Source: CAZVCJ01 sp964625745
Lineage (GTDB): Bacteria > Chloroflexota > Anaerolineae > VGOG01
DNA: 35,120 nucleotides
Direction: 5' to 3'
Assembly (NCBI GenBank): GCA_964625745.1
Contig: CAZVCJ010000021.1
Coordinates: forward strand, 1-35,120
Part shown: positions 23,012 through 30,182 of the stretch, piece by piece
Position numbering within the stretch: position 1 is the stretch's first letter
How the letters are laid out: each line of letters starts with the position of its first letter
Notes under the pieces: generated by a model
What the model saw: only the letters and a program-made list of their open reading frames with translations
What the model was told of the DNA's origin: nothing
The model's database searches: none
Translations under genes and position numbers: made by a program

Positions 23012-23761
23012 CTAGCTCTTCCTCTGGATTTCTATCTGATAGGAGTAGATGCCCGGACGGTTGACTGGCCTCCAGCCGCCAAACAGTGTGCCCGGAGGGC
23101 AACAGTACTCGTACCCCAGATCGGTTCGGATGTTCTCGACGAGGGGGATCTCATCATTCTCCATCCAGAGCAGGTAACGGGTGGGCACGCCCAGGTGGTC
23201 CCACTCCAGGTACCCGTTCTCGTTGGTCACCCCCCAGATATCCATGTGGTCGTAAGCGACGCCCTGGGAGCCCTCGGTATCGAAGCGTACCTTGACGCCC
23301 TGCAATGGGTCGCCGTGTTCGTCCAAAACCGTGAGGTAAATCTTCTTCATGCCGGGGCGGTTGTCACAGGCACTCACCCGTACGCTGGTGTTCACTTTCC
23401 AGATCGGGTTGTCGGGATCAACCCTCGGCTCCTCGGAATCATCCGGTACATCAGAGGCTTCCGGCACATCCGATGTACCCAGATCGCTGATGACCGTGGT
23501 TAGATTCTCGGTTGGTATGTTCAGGTACTCCACATACAAGCCCTCTGCAACACTGACGGTATCACCTGGTAGACTTGCATCTATCGCGTCCTGAATCTTG
23601 CAGAAAGGATCACCTAGAGTGCCTGAGCCAGGGCCTGGGCAGTTGTCGTCATCCACATACCAAGTAGTCGTCTGTGCCCCCAATGGCATCGCTCCAAACA
23701 CCGAGAACACAAGCGCCAGCACGACCACCGCCACTCCGAAACTCCTTACATTTGTTCTCAT
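23012..23761 (-). CDS. Secreted protein: truncated beta-helix start joined to an Ig-like domain
   Basis: A 249-residue protein with a clear signal peptide (residues about 1-29, ending MPLGAQ). The sequence WYVDDDNCPGPGSGTLGDPFCKIQDAIDA..GDTVSVAEG is the opening of a pectate-lyase-like helix, but it breaks off after about 60 residues. After an acidic linker (DVPEASDVPDDSEEP) comes a domain of about 140 residues, KIYLTVLDEHGDPLQGVKVRF, typical of Ig-like or carboxypeptidase-regulatory sandwiches. AAGGAGG is 10 bases before the ATG. The C-terminal domain is nearly identical to the protein at 24132-24569. The promoter is uncertain; a GTGCTAT/ATAGCAC palindrome lies at 23793-23820. It reads as a chimera of two surface-protein parts. 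Confidence 0.8.
   Translation of the reverse strand: MRTNVRSFGVAVVVLALVFSVFGAMPLGAQTTTWYVDDDNCPGPGSGTLGDPFCKIQDAIDASLPGDTVSVAEGLYVEYLNIPTENLTTVISDLGTSDVPEASDVPDDSEEPRVDPDNPIWKVNTSVRVSACDNRPGMKKIYLTVLDEHGDPLQGVKVRFDTEGSQGVAYDHMDIWGVTNENGYLEWDHLGVPTRYLLWMENDEIPLVENIRTDLGYEYCCPPGTLFGGWRPVNRPGIYSYQIEIQRKS
23178..23419. repeat. 242-bp segment identical to 24295-24536
   Basis: Within the paralogous Ig-like domains, 23178-23419 and 24295-24536 match base for base, while differences appear at 23177/24294 and 23420/24537 and become frequent beyond. The sharp edges suggest recent gene conversion or a very recent partial duplication. Confidence 0.85.
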
Positions 23762-23900
23762 TACCTCTTACCTCCTTAATGTATGGATTTTCGTGCTATT
23801 GCACTACTTAATCATAGCACAACTTGAGGGCTTTGTGGGTGAAAACAACGTGAATAATGCCTGAATGTTGCGTGAAAAAAGAGTCTGCTAGAAACACAAA

Positions 23901-23937
23901 AGCCGACCGTTGGCAAACATCACGTCAACGGTCGGCT
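23901..23937 (-). terminator. Rho-independent terminator for the second Ig-like gene
   Basis: AGCCGACCGTTG (23901-23912) pairs perfectly with CAACGGTCGGCT (23926-23937). On the minus strand the stem is followed by TTTTGTGTTT. It lies about 195 bases after the stop of the gene at 24132-24569. Otherwise 23938-24131 has no gene I can support; 23762-23900 contains only the upstream region of the previous gene. Confidence 0.7.
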
Positions 23938-24131
23938 ATGCTATTAGCTCTACCTGACCCGAGCATCCACCTTGCAGGCGAGGCTTCATCGCCCCCCATT
24001 GGCTATCCTCAATGAGACCCTTCCTTCTCAGAACAATGCGCCAAGGATCGAGACCCTTCGGCCTGCCGTCCTCAGGCTTTTGGCCTCGAGGGCGTCAGGC
24101 CGAAGCCACAGACCAGGCCCTAATCGCCGCC

Positions 24132-24569
24132 TCACTTCTTCTGAATCTCTATCTGATAACTGTAAACTCCCGGCTTGTTCACAGGTCTCCAACCGCCGAG
24201 CATCGTGCCCGGCGGACGACAGTACTCGTACCCCAGGTCGGTTCGGATGTTCTCAATGAGGGCGGTCTCGTCATCCTCCATCCAGAGCAGGTAGCGGGTG
24301 GGCACGCCCAGGTGGTCCCACTCCAGGTACCCGTTCTCGTTGGTCACCCCCCAGATATCCATGTGGTCGTAAGCGACGCCCTGGGAGCCCTCGGTATCGA
24401 AGCGTACCTTGACGCCCTGCAATGGGTCGCCGTGTTCGTCCAAAACCGTGAGGTAAATCTTCTTCATGCCGGGGCGGTTGTCACAGGCACTCACCCGTAC
24501 GCTGGTGTTCACTTTCCAGATCGGGTTGTCGGGATCGACTCTCGGCTCAATCAATTCTTCCTCGCTCAT
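24132..24569 (-). CDS. Ig-like domain protein without signal peptide
   Basis: 145 residues, starting MSEEELIEPRVDPDNPIWK and then the same sandwich domain as the larger protein at 23012-23761, including the closing GGWRPVNKPGVYSYQIEIQKK. The lack of any signal or membrane helix is odd for a domain that is exported in its twin. Either this copy is cytoplasmic, or it is a decayed or donor copy. AGGAGC lies 7 bases before the ATG, and it has its own strong promoter and terminator, so it is probably expressed. Function not recognised. Confidence 0.75.
   Translation of the reverse strand: MSEEELIEPRVDPDNPIWKVNTSVRVSACDNRPGMKKIYLTVLDEHGDPLQGVKVRFDTEGSQGVAYDHMDIWGVTNENGYLEWDHLGVPTRYLLWMEDDETALIENIRTDLGYEYCRPPGTMLGGWRPVNKPGVYSYQIEIQKK
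24295..24536. repeat. 242-bp segment identical to 23178-23419
   Basis: Partner of the duplicate described at 23178-23419, same orientation, about 1.1 kb apart. Confidence 0.85.
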
Positions 24570-24673
24570 ATCAATGCTCCTTTCTGAATGCTAGAAAAAG
24601 AAACTCGTTGAAAAACCCGATTTCTTTGCGGAACACATGTTCAATCTAAAATTGTCGAACTATTCATACGATT

Positions 24674-24702
24674 ATTATAGCACATTCCGCGATTTCATGC
24701 AA
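24674..24702 (-). promoter_or_regulatory. Sigma70-type promoter of the small Ig-like gene
   Basis: Minus strand TTGCAT (24702-24697), 17 bases, TATAAT (24679-24674), leaving a leader of about 100 bases. The space up to the next gene (24703-24848) holds a short GTGCCTGGCAC palindrome at about 24777-24787 and an AGCGAT/ATCGCT stem at 24831-24852, without a T-run. Confidence 0.75.
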
Positions 24703-24848
24703 ATCTTAGGTCTTTCACACAGACTATAGAATTCCCCTGCAGCATTTGCGTCGTCCGCGAGTAACTGCTGCTCAGGTGCCTGGCACTTTTATCTGAATTT
24801 GGTCATTCCATACAATGGAGTTCGGCTACAGCGATGGCTCCCCTATCG

Positions 24849-27800
24849 CTATTCCCGTCCCTCTAACTCCAGCCGCGCAAGGGGCACGCTGTGACCCAGC
24901 TTAGCCAATCGGTCGTCAAGGACGCCCAGCTTCCGCATGGTGAAGGCATCGTAGACGATCAAACTCAGTCTAAGAGGGCCAGCCTGGGCACCGACGGGGA
25001 CGGGCACAAAATGAACGTCGGCGATAGACGACCCTCGTATCCATTTCAGAGTGGGGATGGTCCCCAGCGCGGGGACGGTATCGTCCTGGGAGAGAAGCCG
25101 CCCGGCCTCATCGGTCAAACGAACGGAGACCACGTAGTCGCGAAGGAGGGGCTTCTTCGCCACCAGGCATAGCTCCACCCTCACCGTATCCTCTGGCAGC
25201 CTCCGGTATTCAACGCCCGCCAACAGCATCTCCCCCCCCAGGTCCACGTAATGGCTTTGTGGGGGCGGAGTTGGCAAAGAAAAACACTCTCCCAGCGGCC
25301 AACCCCAGGGACCCAACCGCCGGCTGGCTACATCGTCGGCCGAACGCAGCTCCACTTGCAAAGGCGTGGCCGTCAGTGGCAAGTCGTGGGCGGTGGTGAG
25401 ATGGGCGCCCAGTGGAACCTGCGGCAGGCGGCTCCTGGCTACCACATCGTCGTTCGCGTACAAAAGCACATCGCAGTCACCTTTGTCGGCCCCGAAGCGA
25501 TGCCAGTGGAGGTAGACCCGCCGGCTGCTCTCCAGACTGGTGTCGTAATCAACTCCAATCAGAGTCAACCCATTAGCGAAGGGTTGGTAGAGAGGGTGCA
25601 GGGTGACAGGTCGCAAGGGTGATGGCACCACCTCCACTTCTGCCAGGAGCACGGATTCGCCTCCCTCCTCGGTCGTCAGCCGCTGCCATCCCCCCTCGGG
25701 GAGGGTGATGTACACGCCGGCGATGAGCTGGTAAGACCCCGCCGAAGTCGTGGGCAAGACCTGTATCTCGTAGCGATCAACGGCAACCTCTCCCGGCTTG
25801 AAGCCAGCCAAATCGTGGGCGACGTCCATCTGCCCTAGCACCCGCCCCCCATCACCCACCAGGTGCACGAAAAAGGAATAGGCGTGGACAATATGCACGG
25901 CATCCAACTCGACTGTGGGCTGCCAGTACAGGTCCAGGTGCAGAGAGCAACCTGATGGGACACTGTCTTCCAGCAACCGATAGCCCAGCAGCCGAATCTT
26001 GTTCTCGAAAGTCGCATCCAGCCCGACGACGTCCGGCTTCCCCTCCAAAGTGGCGGGGGCTGGCTCGCTTTGCACCAGGAAAGCCTCGCCCAGAGGGGTG
26101 AAGCGATACGGCGTGGCGCCGAATTCCTGATAGTAGTTGGTGACGATCAGGGGACGTTCCCCCACGTTGTCCTCTACACGCCGCAGCCAGGTGGCGGAGA
26201 TCGGCTCGGCGCCCTCCGGATAAACGTACCGCACTTCGACATCGGGTCGCACCCCTTCGCTGTATTGCAGATACCAAAGCGGGGTGGCCCAGTGCCAGTT
26301 GGCCAGGACCAGCGCATCGGGAGGAGCGTTGGACATCACGCTTTCCGCATACTGGCGCGCGGAGCGGTCCTCGCTCAGCCAGGCGAAACTGGGGTAATGG
26401 TTAGCTAACTGGATAGCGCCGAGCAACACGACGCAGGACACCAGGCAGGCATTGAGCCCTTCGACTCTGCTCAGGACAGGCCCTTCGACTCTGCTCAGGA
26501 CAGGCCCTTCGACTCTGCTCAGGACAGGCGCTTTGAACCTGCTCCAGCAGCCCAACGTCGCCGCGCCGTAGCCAATGACGATGGCCAGGAACACATAGGC
26601 GGGTATCAGATACTCCACTGTCTCCGGGGCTCGATAGGTGATGGCAATAACAGCTTGGACAGCTATGGCCCCACCACAGAGGAGCAGAAGCCGCCAATTC
26701 TTGCCCAGCATGATCAGAGACCCCACGGCAGCAGCGACGAGCAACCCCAGGCCGAACTGAAAGTCCAGGATGTTAGCCAGCACTTTGAATCGTTCGGGCA
26801 GGAGGCCGGAGCTGGCAAAATAGAACATATCGCCCCGGAACCCCCGCGCCAGAACGTGGTTCAAGAACCCGGTCGGCGTAGCGATGTCGGACGGGCCGAA
26901 GGGGGTGCCCAGGATTCCTCTGATGGGAAGATAGAGGAGCACGCTTAGCGAGAGGAAGAAAGCGAGGAGAGGCTTCAGGAGGCACGATAAGGTTTCGAGT
27001 TTCGAGACTTCGGCGAGCTCAGTCGAGCCGTTTCGAGTTTCGAGTTTGGTCACCAGTAGAAAGGCGATGAAGGGAAGAATCAAGAAAACCAGGGAGCCGT
27101 GATGGGTGATTCCCAGCCCAAAAGCTAGAGCGAACAGAACTAGGTAAGCTTCCCTATTCTGGACGCAGATTAACGCAGATGCACGCTGACTTTCCCTTTT
27201 ATCTGCGGAAATCTGCGTGTGTCTGCGTCCCATTACTTGTCGGTTTGAGGTGGAGCTTCGCTGGATGGCTAACTTAGCATAACTGACAAGCGCGAACAGC
27301 ATGAGGGCGGTGAAAAACGCAGTCAGGCTTCGGGTGTTGGCGGTCGTGGCCTGTGCCCAAAAGGTGGTGGATGTGCCCAGTGCCAGAGCGCCCACCACGC
27401 CCCCCAAGGCCGAGCCAGTGACGCGCCTCACCGTGCGGCTCACCAGGGCCAGGGTCAGGGCAGCGAAAAAGGCTGACATCAGGTTGACCCGGTAGGCCAC
27501 GTCGCCGACGGGGATCAAGGTGAAGAGCTTGCCCAGCATGGTGTAAAGCGGATATCCAGGCGGGTGGGCGACGCCCAGAATGTCGGCCACGAATTGAAAC
27601 TCACCACTGTTCGACGGCAGGACGGTGGGAGCCAAAGTGTACACATACAGGCCAAGACCCAGGACAAACACGATGGAGTCCACAGGGAAGGATCGCTTGC
27701 TCCTGAAGTTAGCGATGACCAGGGCGGTCACCGCCACGAAGGCCACCGACCAGGCAAGCGTGGGCTCAATGCGGGGGTACAGGACATAGGCGTAGAGCGT

Positions 27801-28127
27801 CACCAAGGGGGCAAGCGTCAACCCGCAACGGCGTCCCAGAGCGGCCAGTCCAATGCCGATAACGCTGCACACGATGATCAAAGCCAGCAAGGCCAGCCAG
27901 GACCAGATGGTCATCGTGGCCTCAGCGATGATCCGGCTCAGGTACAGCCCCAGGCCGAGGCCCAGGAGAACGAAGCCCCAACTGTTGTCATTGCGAGGAG
28001 CGAAGCGACGAAGCAATCTCCAAAGTGGCTGACAAGTCGAGCGTAGGAGATTGCTTCGCTTCGCTCGCAATGACATCCTTTGTTGCGCTGTGACAGCGAA
28101 TGTGACATTGTCCAAATAGTTAGGCAT
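24849..28127 (-). CDS. DUF2723-type GT-C-like membrane protein with beta-sandwich tail
   Basis: About 1092 residues. The membrane half has the DUF2723 signature APTVLPSNSGEFQFVADI then LGVAHPPGYPLYTMLGKL, followed by many helices. DUF2723 proteins are related to protein O-mannosyltransferases (GT-C fold). Relatives usually have DSGE where this has NSGE (codon AAC), replacing the acidic residue of the first loop. The last 400 residues are extracellular sandwich modules (KIRLLGYRL.., LHLDLYWQP) like those of the protein at 19333-22569. The ATG at 28127 overlaps the stop of the glycosyltransferase gene by 8 bases, implying coupling. Four kinds of mini-repeat interrupt it in frame: 26457-26528, 26992-27046, 27162-27231 and 27986-28075. 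Confidence 0.82.
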   Translation of the reverse strand: MPNYLDNVTFAVTAQQRMSLRAKRSNLLRSTCQPLWRLLRRFAPRNDNSWGFVLLGLGLGLYLSRIIAEATMTIWSWLALLALIIVCSVIGIGLAALGRRCGLTLAPLVTLYAYVLYPRIEPTLAWSVAFVAVTALVIANFRSKRSFPVDSIVFVLGLGLYVYTLAPTVLPSNSGEFQFVADILGVAHPPGYPLYTMLGKLFTLIPVGDVAYRVNLMSAFFAALTLALVSRTVRRVTGSALGGVVGALALGTSTTFWAQATTANTRSLTAFFTALMLFALVSYAKLAIQRSSTSNRQVMGRRHTQISADKRESQRASALICVQNREAYLVLFALAFGLGITHHGSLVFLILPFIAFLLVTKLETRNGSTELAEVSKLETLSCLLKPLLAFFLSLSVLLYLPIRGILGTPFGPSDIATPTGFLNHVLARGFRGDMFYFASSGLLPERFKVLANILDFQFGLGLLVAAAVGSLIMLGKNWRLLLLCGGAIAVQAVIAITYRAPETVEYLIPAYVFLAIVIGYGAATLGCWSRFKAPVLSRVEGPVLSRVEGPVLSRVEGLNACLVSCVVLLGAIQLANHYPSFAWLSEDRSARQYAESVMSNAPPDALVLANWHWATPLWYLQYSEGVRPDVEVRYVYPEGAEPISATWLRRVEDNVGERPLIVTNYYQEFGATPYRFTPLGEAFLVQSEPAPATLEGKPDVVGLDATFENKIRLLGYRLLEDSVPSGCSLHLDLYWQPTVELDAVHIVHAYSFFVHLVGDGGRVLGQMDVAHDLAGFKPGEVAVDRYEIQVLPTTSAGSYQLIAGVYITLPEGGWQRLTTEEGGESVLLAEVEVVPSPLRPVTLHPLYQPFANGLTLIGVDYDTSLESSRRVYLHWHRFGADKGDCDVLLYANDDVVARSRLPQVPLGAHLTTAHDLPLTATPLQVELRSADDVASRRLGPWGWPLGECFSLPTPPPQSHYVDLGGEMLLAGVEYRRLPEDTVRVELCLVAKKPLLRDYVVSVRLTDEAGRLLSQDDTVPALGTIPTLKWIRGSSIADVHFVPVPVGAQAGPLRLSLIVYDAFTMRKLGVLDDRLAKLGHSVPLARLELEGRE
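26457..26528. repeat. Three exact 24-bp tandem units inside the DUF2723 gene
   Basis: CCCTTCGACTCTGCTCAGGA plus CAGG repeated three times without change. The period is a multiple of three, so each unit adds eight residues (VLSRVEGP). It lies in the loop after a membrane helix. Confidence 0.85.
26992..27231. repeat. Two further mini-repeat elements in the DUF2723 gene
   Basis: At 26992-27046, copies of TTTCGAGTTTCGAG surround CTTCGGCGAGCTCAGTCGAG and encode LETRNGSTELAEVSKLET. At 27162-27231, GGACGCAGATTAACGCAGAT faces an imperfect complement ending TCTGCGTGTGTCTGCGTCC, and encodes GRRHTQISADKRESQRASAL. Both keep the frame and interrupt an otherwise hydrophobic region. Confidence 0.65.
27986..28075. 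repeat. 90-bp inverted-repeat element near the start of the DUF2723 gene
   Basis: The ends TGTCATTGCGAG and CTCGCAATGACA are exact complements, and the arms continue as AGCGAAGC..GAAGCAATCTCC against GGAGATTGCTTCGCTTCGCT. It is in frame and encodes MSLRAKRSNLLR...LLRRFAPRNDN, residues about 18-47, just before the first membrane helix. I know this element type as a frequent dispersed repeat in environmental bacterial genomes. Confidence 0.75.
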
Positions 28128-29232
28128 TCCTGCCACCAGCAACTCTCCGATAAACAGCCAATGTCTCCAGCGCCGTCTTCTCCCAACTGAACTTGGCCGC
28201 CTGGACCAAAGCCCTCTGCCGCAGCTCGGCCCGGAGAGCGTCGTCAACCAGGAGCGCCTCCATGGCTTCGGCCAGGCTCTCCGCATCTGTCGGTTCGACC
28301 AATATCCCCCCTTCGCCCACCACCTCCGGCAACGACGAACGGTTGGAGGCTACGACGGGGATGCCACAGGCCATCGCCTCCAGAGCCGGCAACCCGAACC
28401 CCTCGTAGAGTGAGGGAAAGAGGAAAGCCACCGCCTCACTTAGAAGAGCTGGCTTGTCCTCCTCGGACACCCAGCCGGTAAAGATCACGCTTTCCTCCAC
28501 CCCCAGTTCCTCAATCAGGCGGCGGGGGTCCGGAAACATAGGGCTGGCCCGCCCAGGCAACTTGCCGGCAATGACAAGTTGGGCCTGCCGTTTGTTGACC
28601 AACAGAGCAAAGCCCTTGAGCAGAGTGGGGAGGTTCTTGCGCTGGTCGAAGCCGCCCAGGTAGAGAAGGTAACGCTTCGGCAGAGCATACTTCTGGCGAA
28701 CCGCAGCCAATTGCGCTTCGTTCTCCACGGGCTGAAATGTCTCGCCAGCGGCCTCGTAGGTGACGTGGACCCGTTCTGGCGGGATGTGCAGGTGACGCAC
28801 GATGTCCCTCTGGGACGCCTGGGAAACGGTGATGACAGCCTCAGCCTTTCGGGCGGCGGCGGCCACCAATCGAGTGTACGATCGCACCAGTAGTGAACCG
28901 CGATAGGCGGGCAAGATGAGGGGGATGAGGTCGTGGACGGTCACCACGGTGGGCACCGTTGGGAAGAGAGGCGAGGCGAAGTAGGGGACGTGGGCCAGGT
29001 CTATGCCCGCGCGGCGACAAGCGCGGGGGAAAGAGACCTGCTCGAACCAGAGCTTGGCCCGGTTGGATATTGGATATTGGAGATTGGATATTGGGGGTGC
29101 CGGGCCTGGGCTGAACGGAAGGTATTCGTTCGTTGAATCTACCCTCGCCAGCGCCTGCAGCAAGTGGCGCGTATATTGTCCGCTGCCCGTCCCAGGGAGT
29201 CCCAGGAAGAGGGCGTTAATCCCTACGCGCAT
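28120..29232 (-). CDS. GT4-family glycosyltransferase
   Basis: A retaining, nucleotide-sugar-dependent glycosyltransferase of the GT4 (GT-B) class, 370 residues, probably at the cytoplasmic membrane face. The N-terminal domain starts MRVGINALFLGLPGTGSGQYTRHLL. The C-terminal donor domain shows YLGGFDQRKNLPTLLKGF, and the E-x7-E type motif is in PSLYEGFGLPALEAMACGIP. Sugar and acceptor are unknown. It overlaps the epimerase by 17 bases and the DUF2723 gene by 8 bases, so the three are probably made together as a surface-glycan unit. A small repeat at 29061-29094 adds PPISNLQYPISN in a loop near residue 50. Confidence 0.93.
   Translation of the reverse strand: MRVGINALFLGLPGTGSGQYTRHLLQALARVDSTNEYLPFSPGPAPPISNLQYPISNRAKLWFEQVSFPRACRRAGIDLAHVPYFASPLFPTVPTVVTVHDLIPLILPAYRGSLLVRSYTRLVAAAARKAEAVITVSQASQRDIVRHLHIPPERVHVTYEAAGETFQPVENEAQLAAVRQKYALPKRYLLYLGGFDQRKNLPTLLKGFALLVNKRQAQLVIAGKLPGRASPMFPDPRRLIEELGVEESVIFTGWVSEEDKPALLSEAVAFLFPSLYEGFGLPALEAMACGIPVVASNRSSLPEVVGEGGILVEPTDAESLAEAMEALLVDDALRAELRQRALVQAAKFSWEKTALETLAVYRRVAGGRNA
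29061..29094. repeat. Simple ttggatatt-type repeat inside the glycosyltransferase gene
   Basis: Three or four near-copies of a 9-10 base unit (GGATATTGGATATTGGAGAT), in frame and encoding ISNLQYPISN in a poorly conserved surface loop. Similar in style to the repeat at 3545-3592. Confidence 0.6.
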
Positions 29233-30145
29233 TTCTGAAGTGTTCCACCGTCAGCCTCATCCCCTCGTCCAACCCGACCCGTGGCGCCCAGCCTAGCTCG
29301 CGCTGAGACTTGCTGGCATCCAGGTAGATTTTGAAGACCTCGCCCAGCTTGGGAGGGCCGTGGACAGCTTCGCCCTCATAACCAGTGATCTCCTTCAGCT
29401 TGGCGAAGATCTCGTTTATGGAAGTGCCGACTCCCCAGCCGATGTTGTAGATTTGGCCGTCGCCCTTTTCCATGGCCTGAATGTTAGCCTCCGCGATGTC
29501 GCCGACGTATACGAAATCCCGCTCCTGCTCGCCGCTTCCGTTGATCAGCGGCTTCCCACCTTCAAGCATCTGGCCGGTGAAAATGGCCACCACCCCCGCC
29601 TCGCCGTAGGAGTCCTGACGCGGCCCATAGACGTTGGGGTAGCGCAGGGCCGTGTAGCACAGGCCGTGGTTGACGCCGTAGAGATAAAGGTAGTGCTCCA
29701 CGAAGTGCTTGCTGGCTCCGTAGGGATCGAGCGGGTTGATGGGATGATTCTCGTCGGCGGGTAGGTACTCCGGCTCGCCGTAGACCGCCCCGCCGGTGGA
29801 GGCGTAGACGAATTTGCCGACCCCGTACTTCCGGCTCAGTTCCAGCAAGTTGAGCGAGCCGATGACGTTGACCTCGGCGTAGAGGACGGGCTTGGCCATG
29901 GATTCACGCACGTTGGCCCGCGCCGCCTGGTGGTTGACGATCTCAGGGCGCTCGGCGGCGAAGACCTCTTCCAGGCCCTGGGCATCGCGGATGTCGAGGT
30001 GATAGAACTTCGCTCGCGGATTGAGGTGCTCGCGCTTTCCCGTCGAGAGGTCATCCACCACGGCCACCTCGTGTCCCCTTTCAATCAGAGCGTCCATCAC
30101 GTGCGAGCCGATGAAGCCCGCGCCTCCGGTAACTAAGATTCTCAT
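29216..30145 (-). CDS. NAD-dependent nucleotide-sugar epimerase (UDP-glucose 4-epimerase-like)
   Basis: Extended short-chain dehydrogenase of 309 residues. The NAD-binding loop is RILVTGGAGFIGSHV at the N terminus, and D38-like acidic residues in VVDDLSTGKREHL suggest NAD. The catalytic Ser/Thr and YxxxK are seen as ASTGGAVYG and YGASKHFVEHY. Members interconvert UDP-glucose and UDP-galactose or related sugars; the exact substrate cannot be told. I start at the ATG at 30145 because AAAGGAGAGGG lies just before it, rather than at an in-frame ATG 33 bases upstream. It precedes and overlaps the GT4 gene, consistent with supplying its donor sugar. Confidence 0.92.
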   Translation of the reverse strand: MRILVTGGAGFIGSHVMDALIERGHEVAVVDDLSTGKREHLNPRAKFYHLDIRDAQGLEEVFAAERPEIVNHQAARANVRESMAKPVLYAEVNVIGSLNLLELSRKYGVGKFVYASTGGAVYGEPEYLPADENHPINPLDPYGASKHFVEHYLYLYGVNHGLCYTALRYPNVYGPRQDSYGEAGVVAIFTGQMLEGGKPLINGSGEQERDFVYVGDIAEANIQAMEKGDGQIYNIGWGVGTSINEIFAKLKEITGYEGEAVHGPPKLGEVFKIYLDASKSQRELGWAPRVGLDEGMRLTVEHFRNARRD

Positions 30146-30182
30146 AACCCTCTCCTTTCGAGTTTTTATCCCTTCCACGCCA

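Noticed and set aside
26457..26528. Three exact 24-bp repeats considered as a CRISPR remnant
   Set aside because: The units are directly adjacent with no spacers and lie inside a protein gene.
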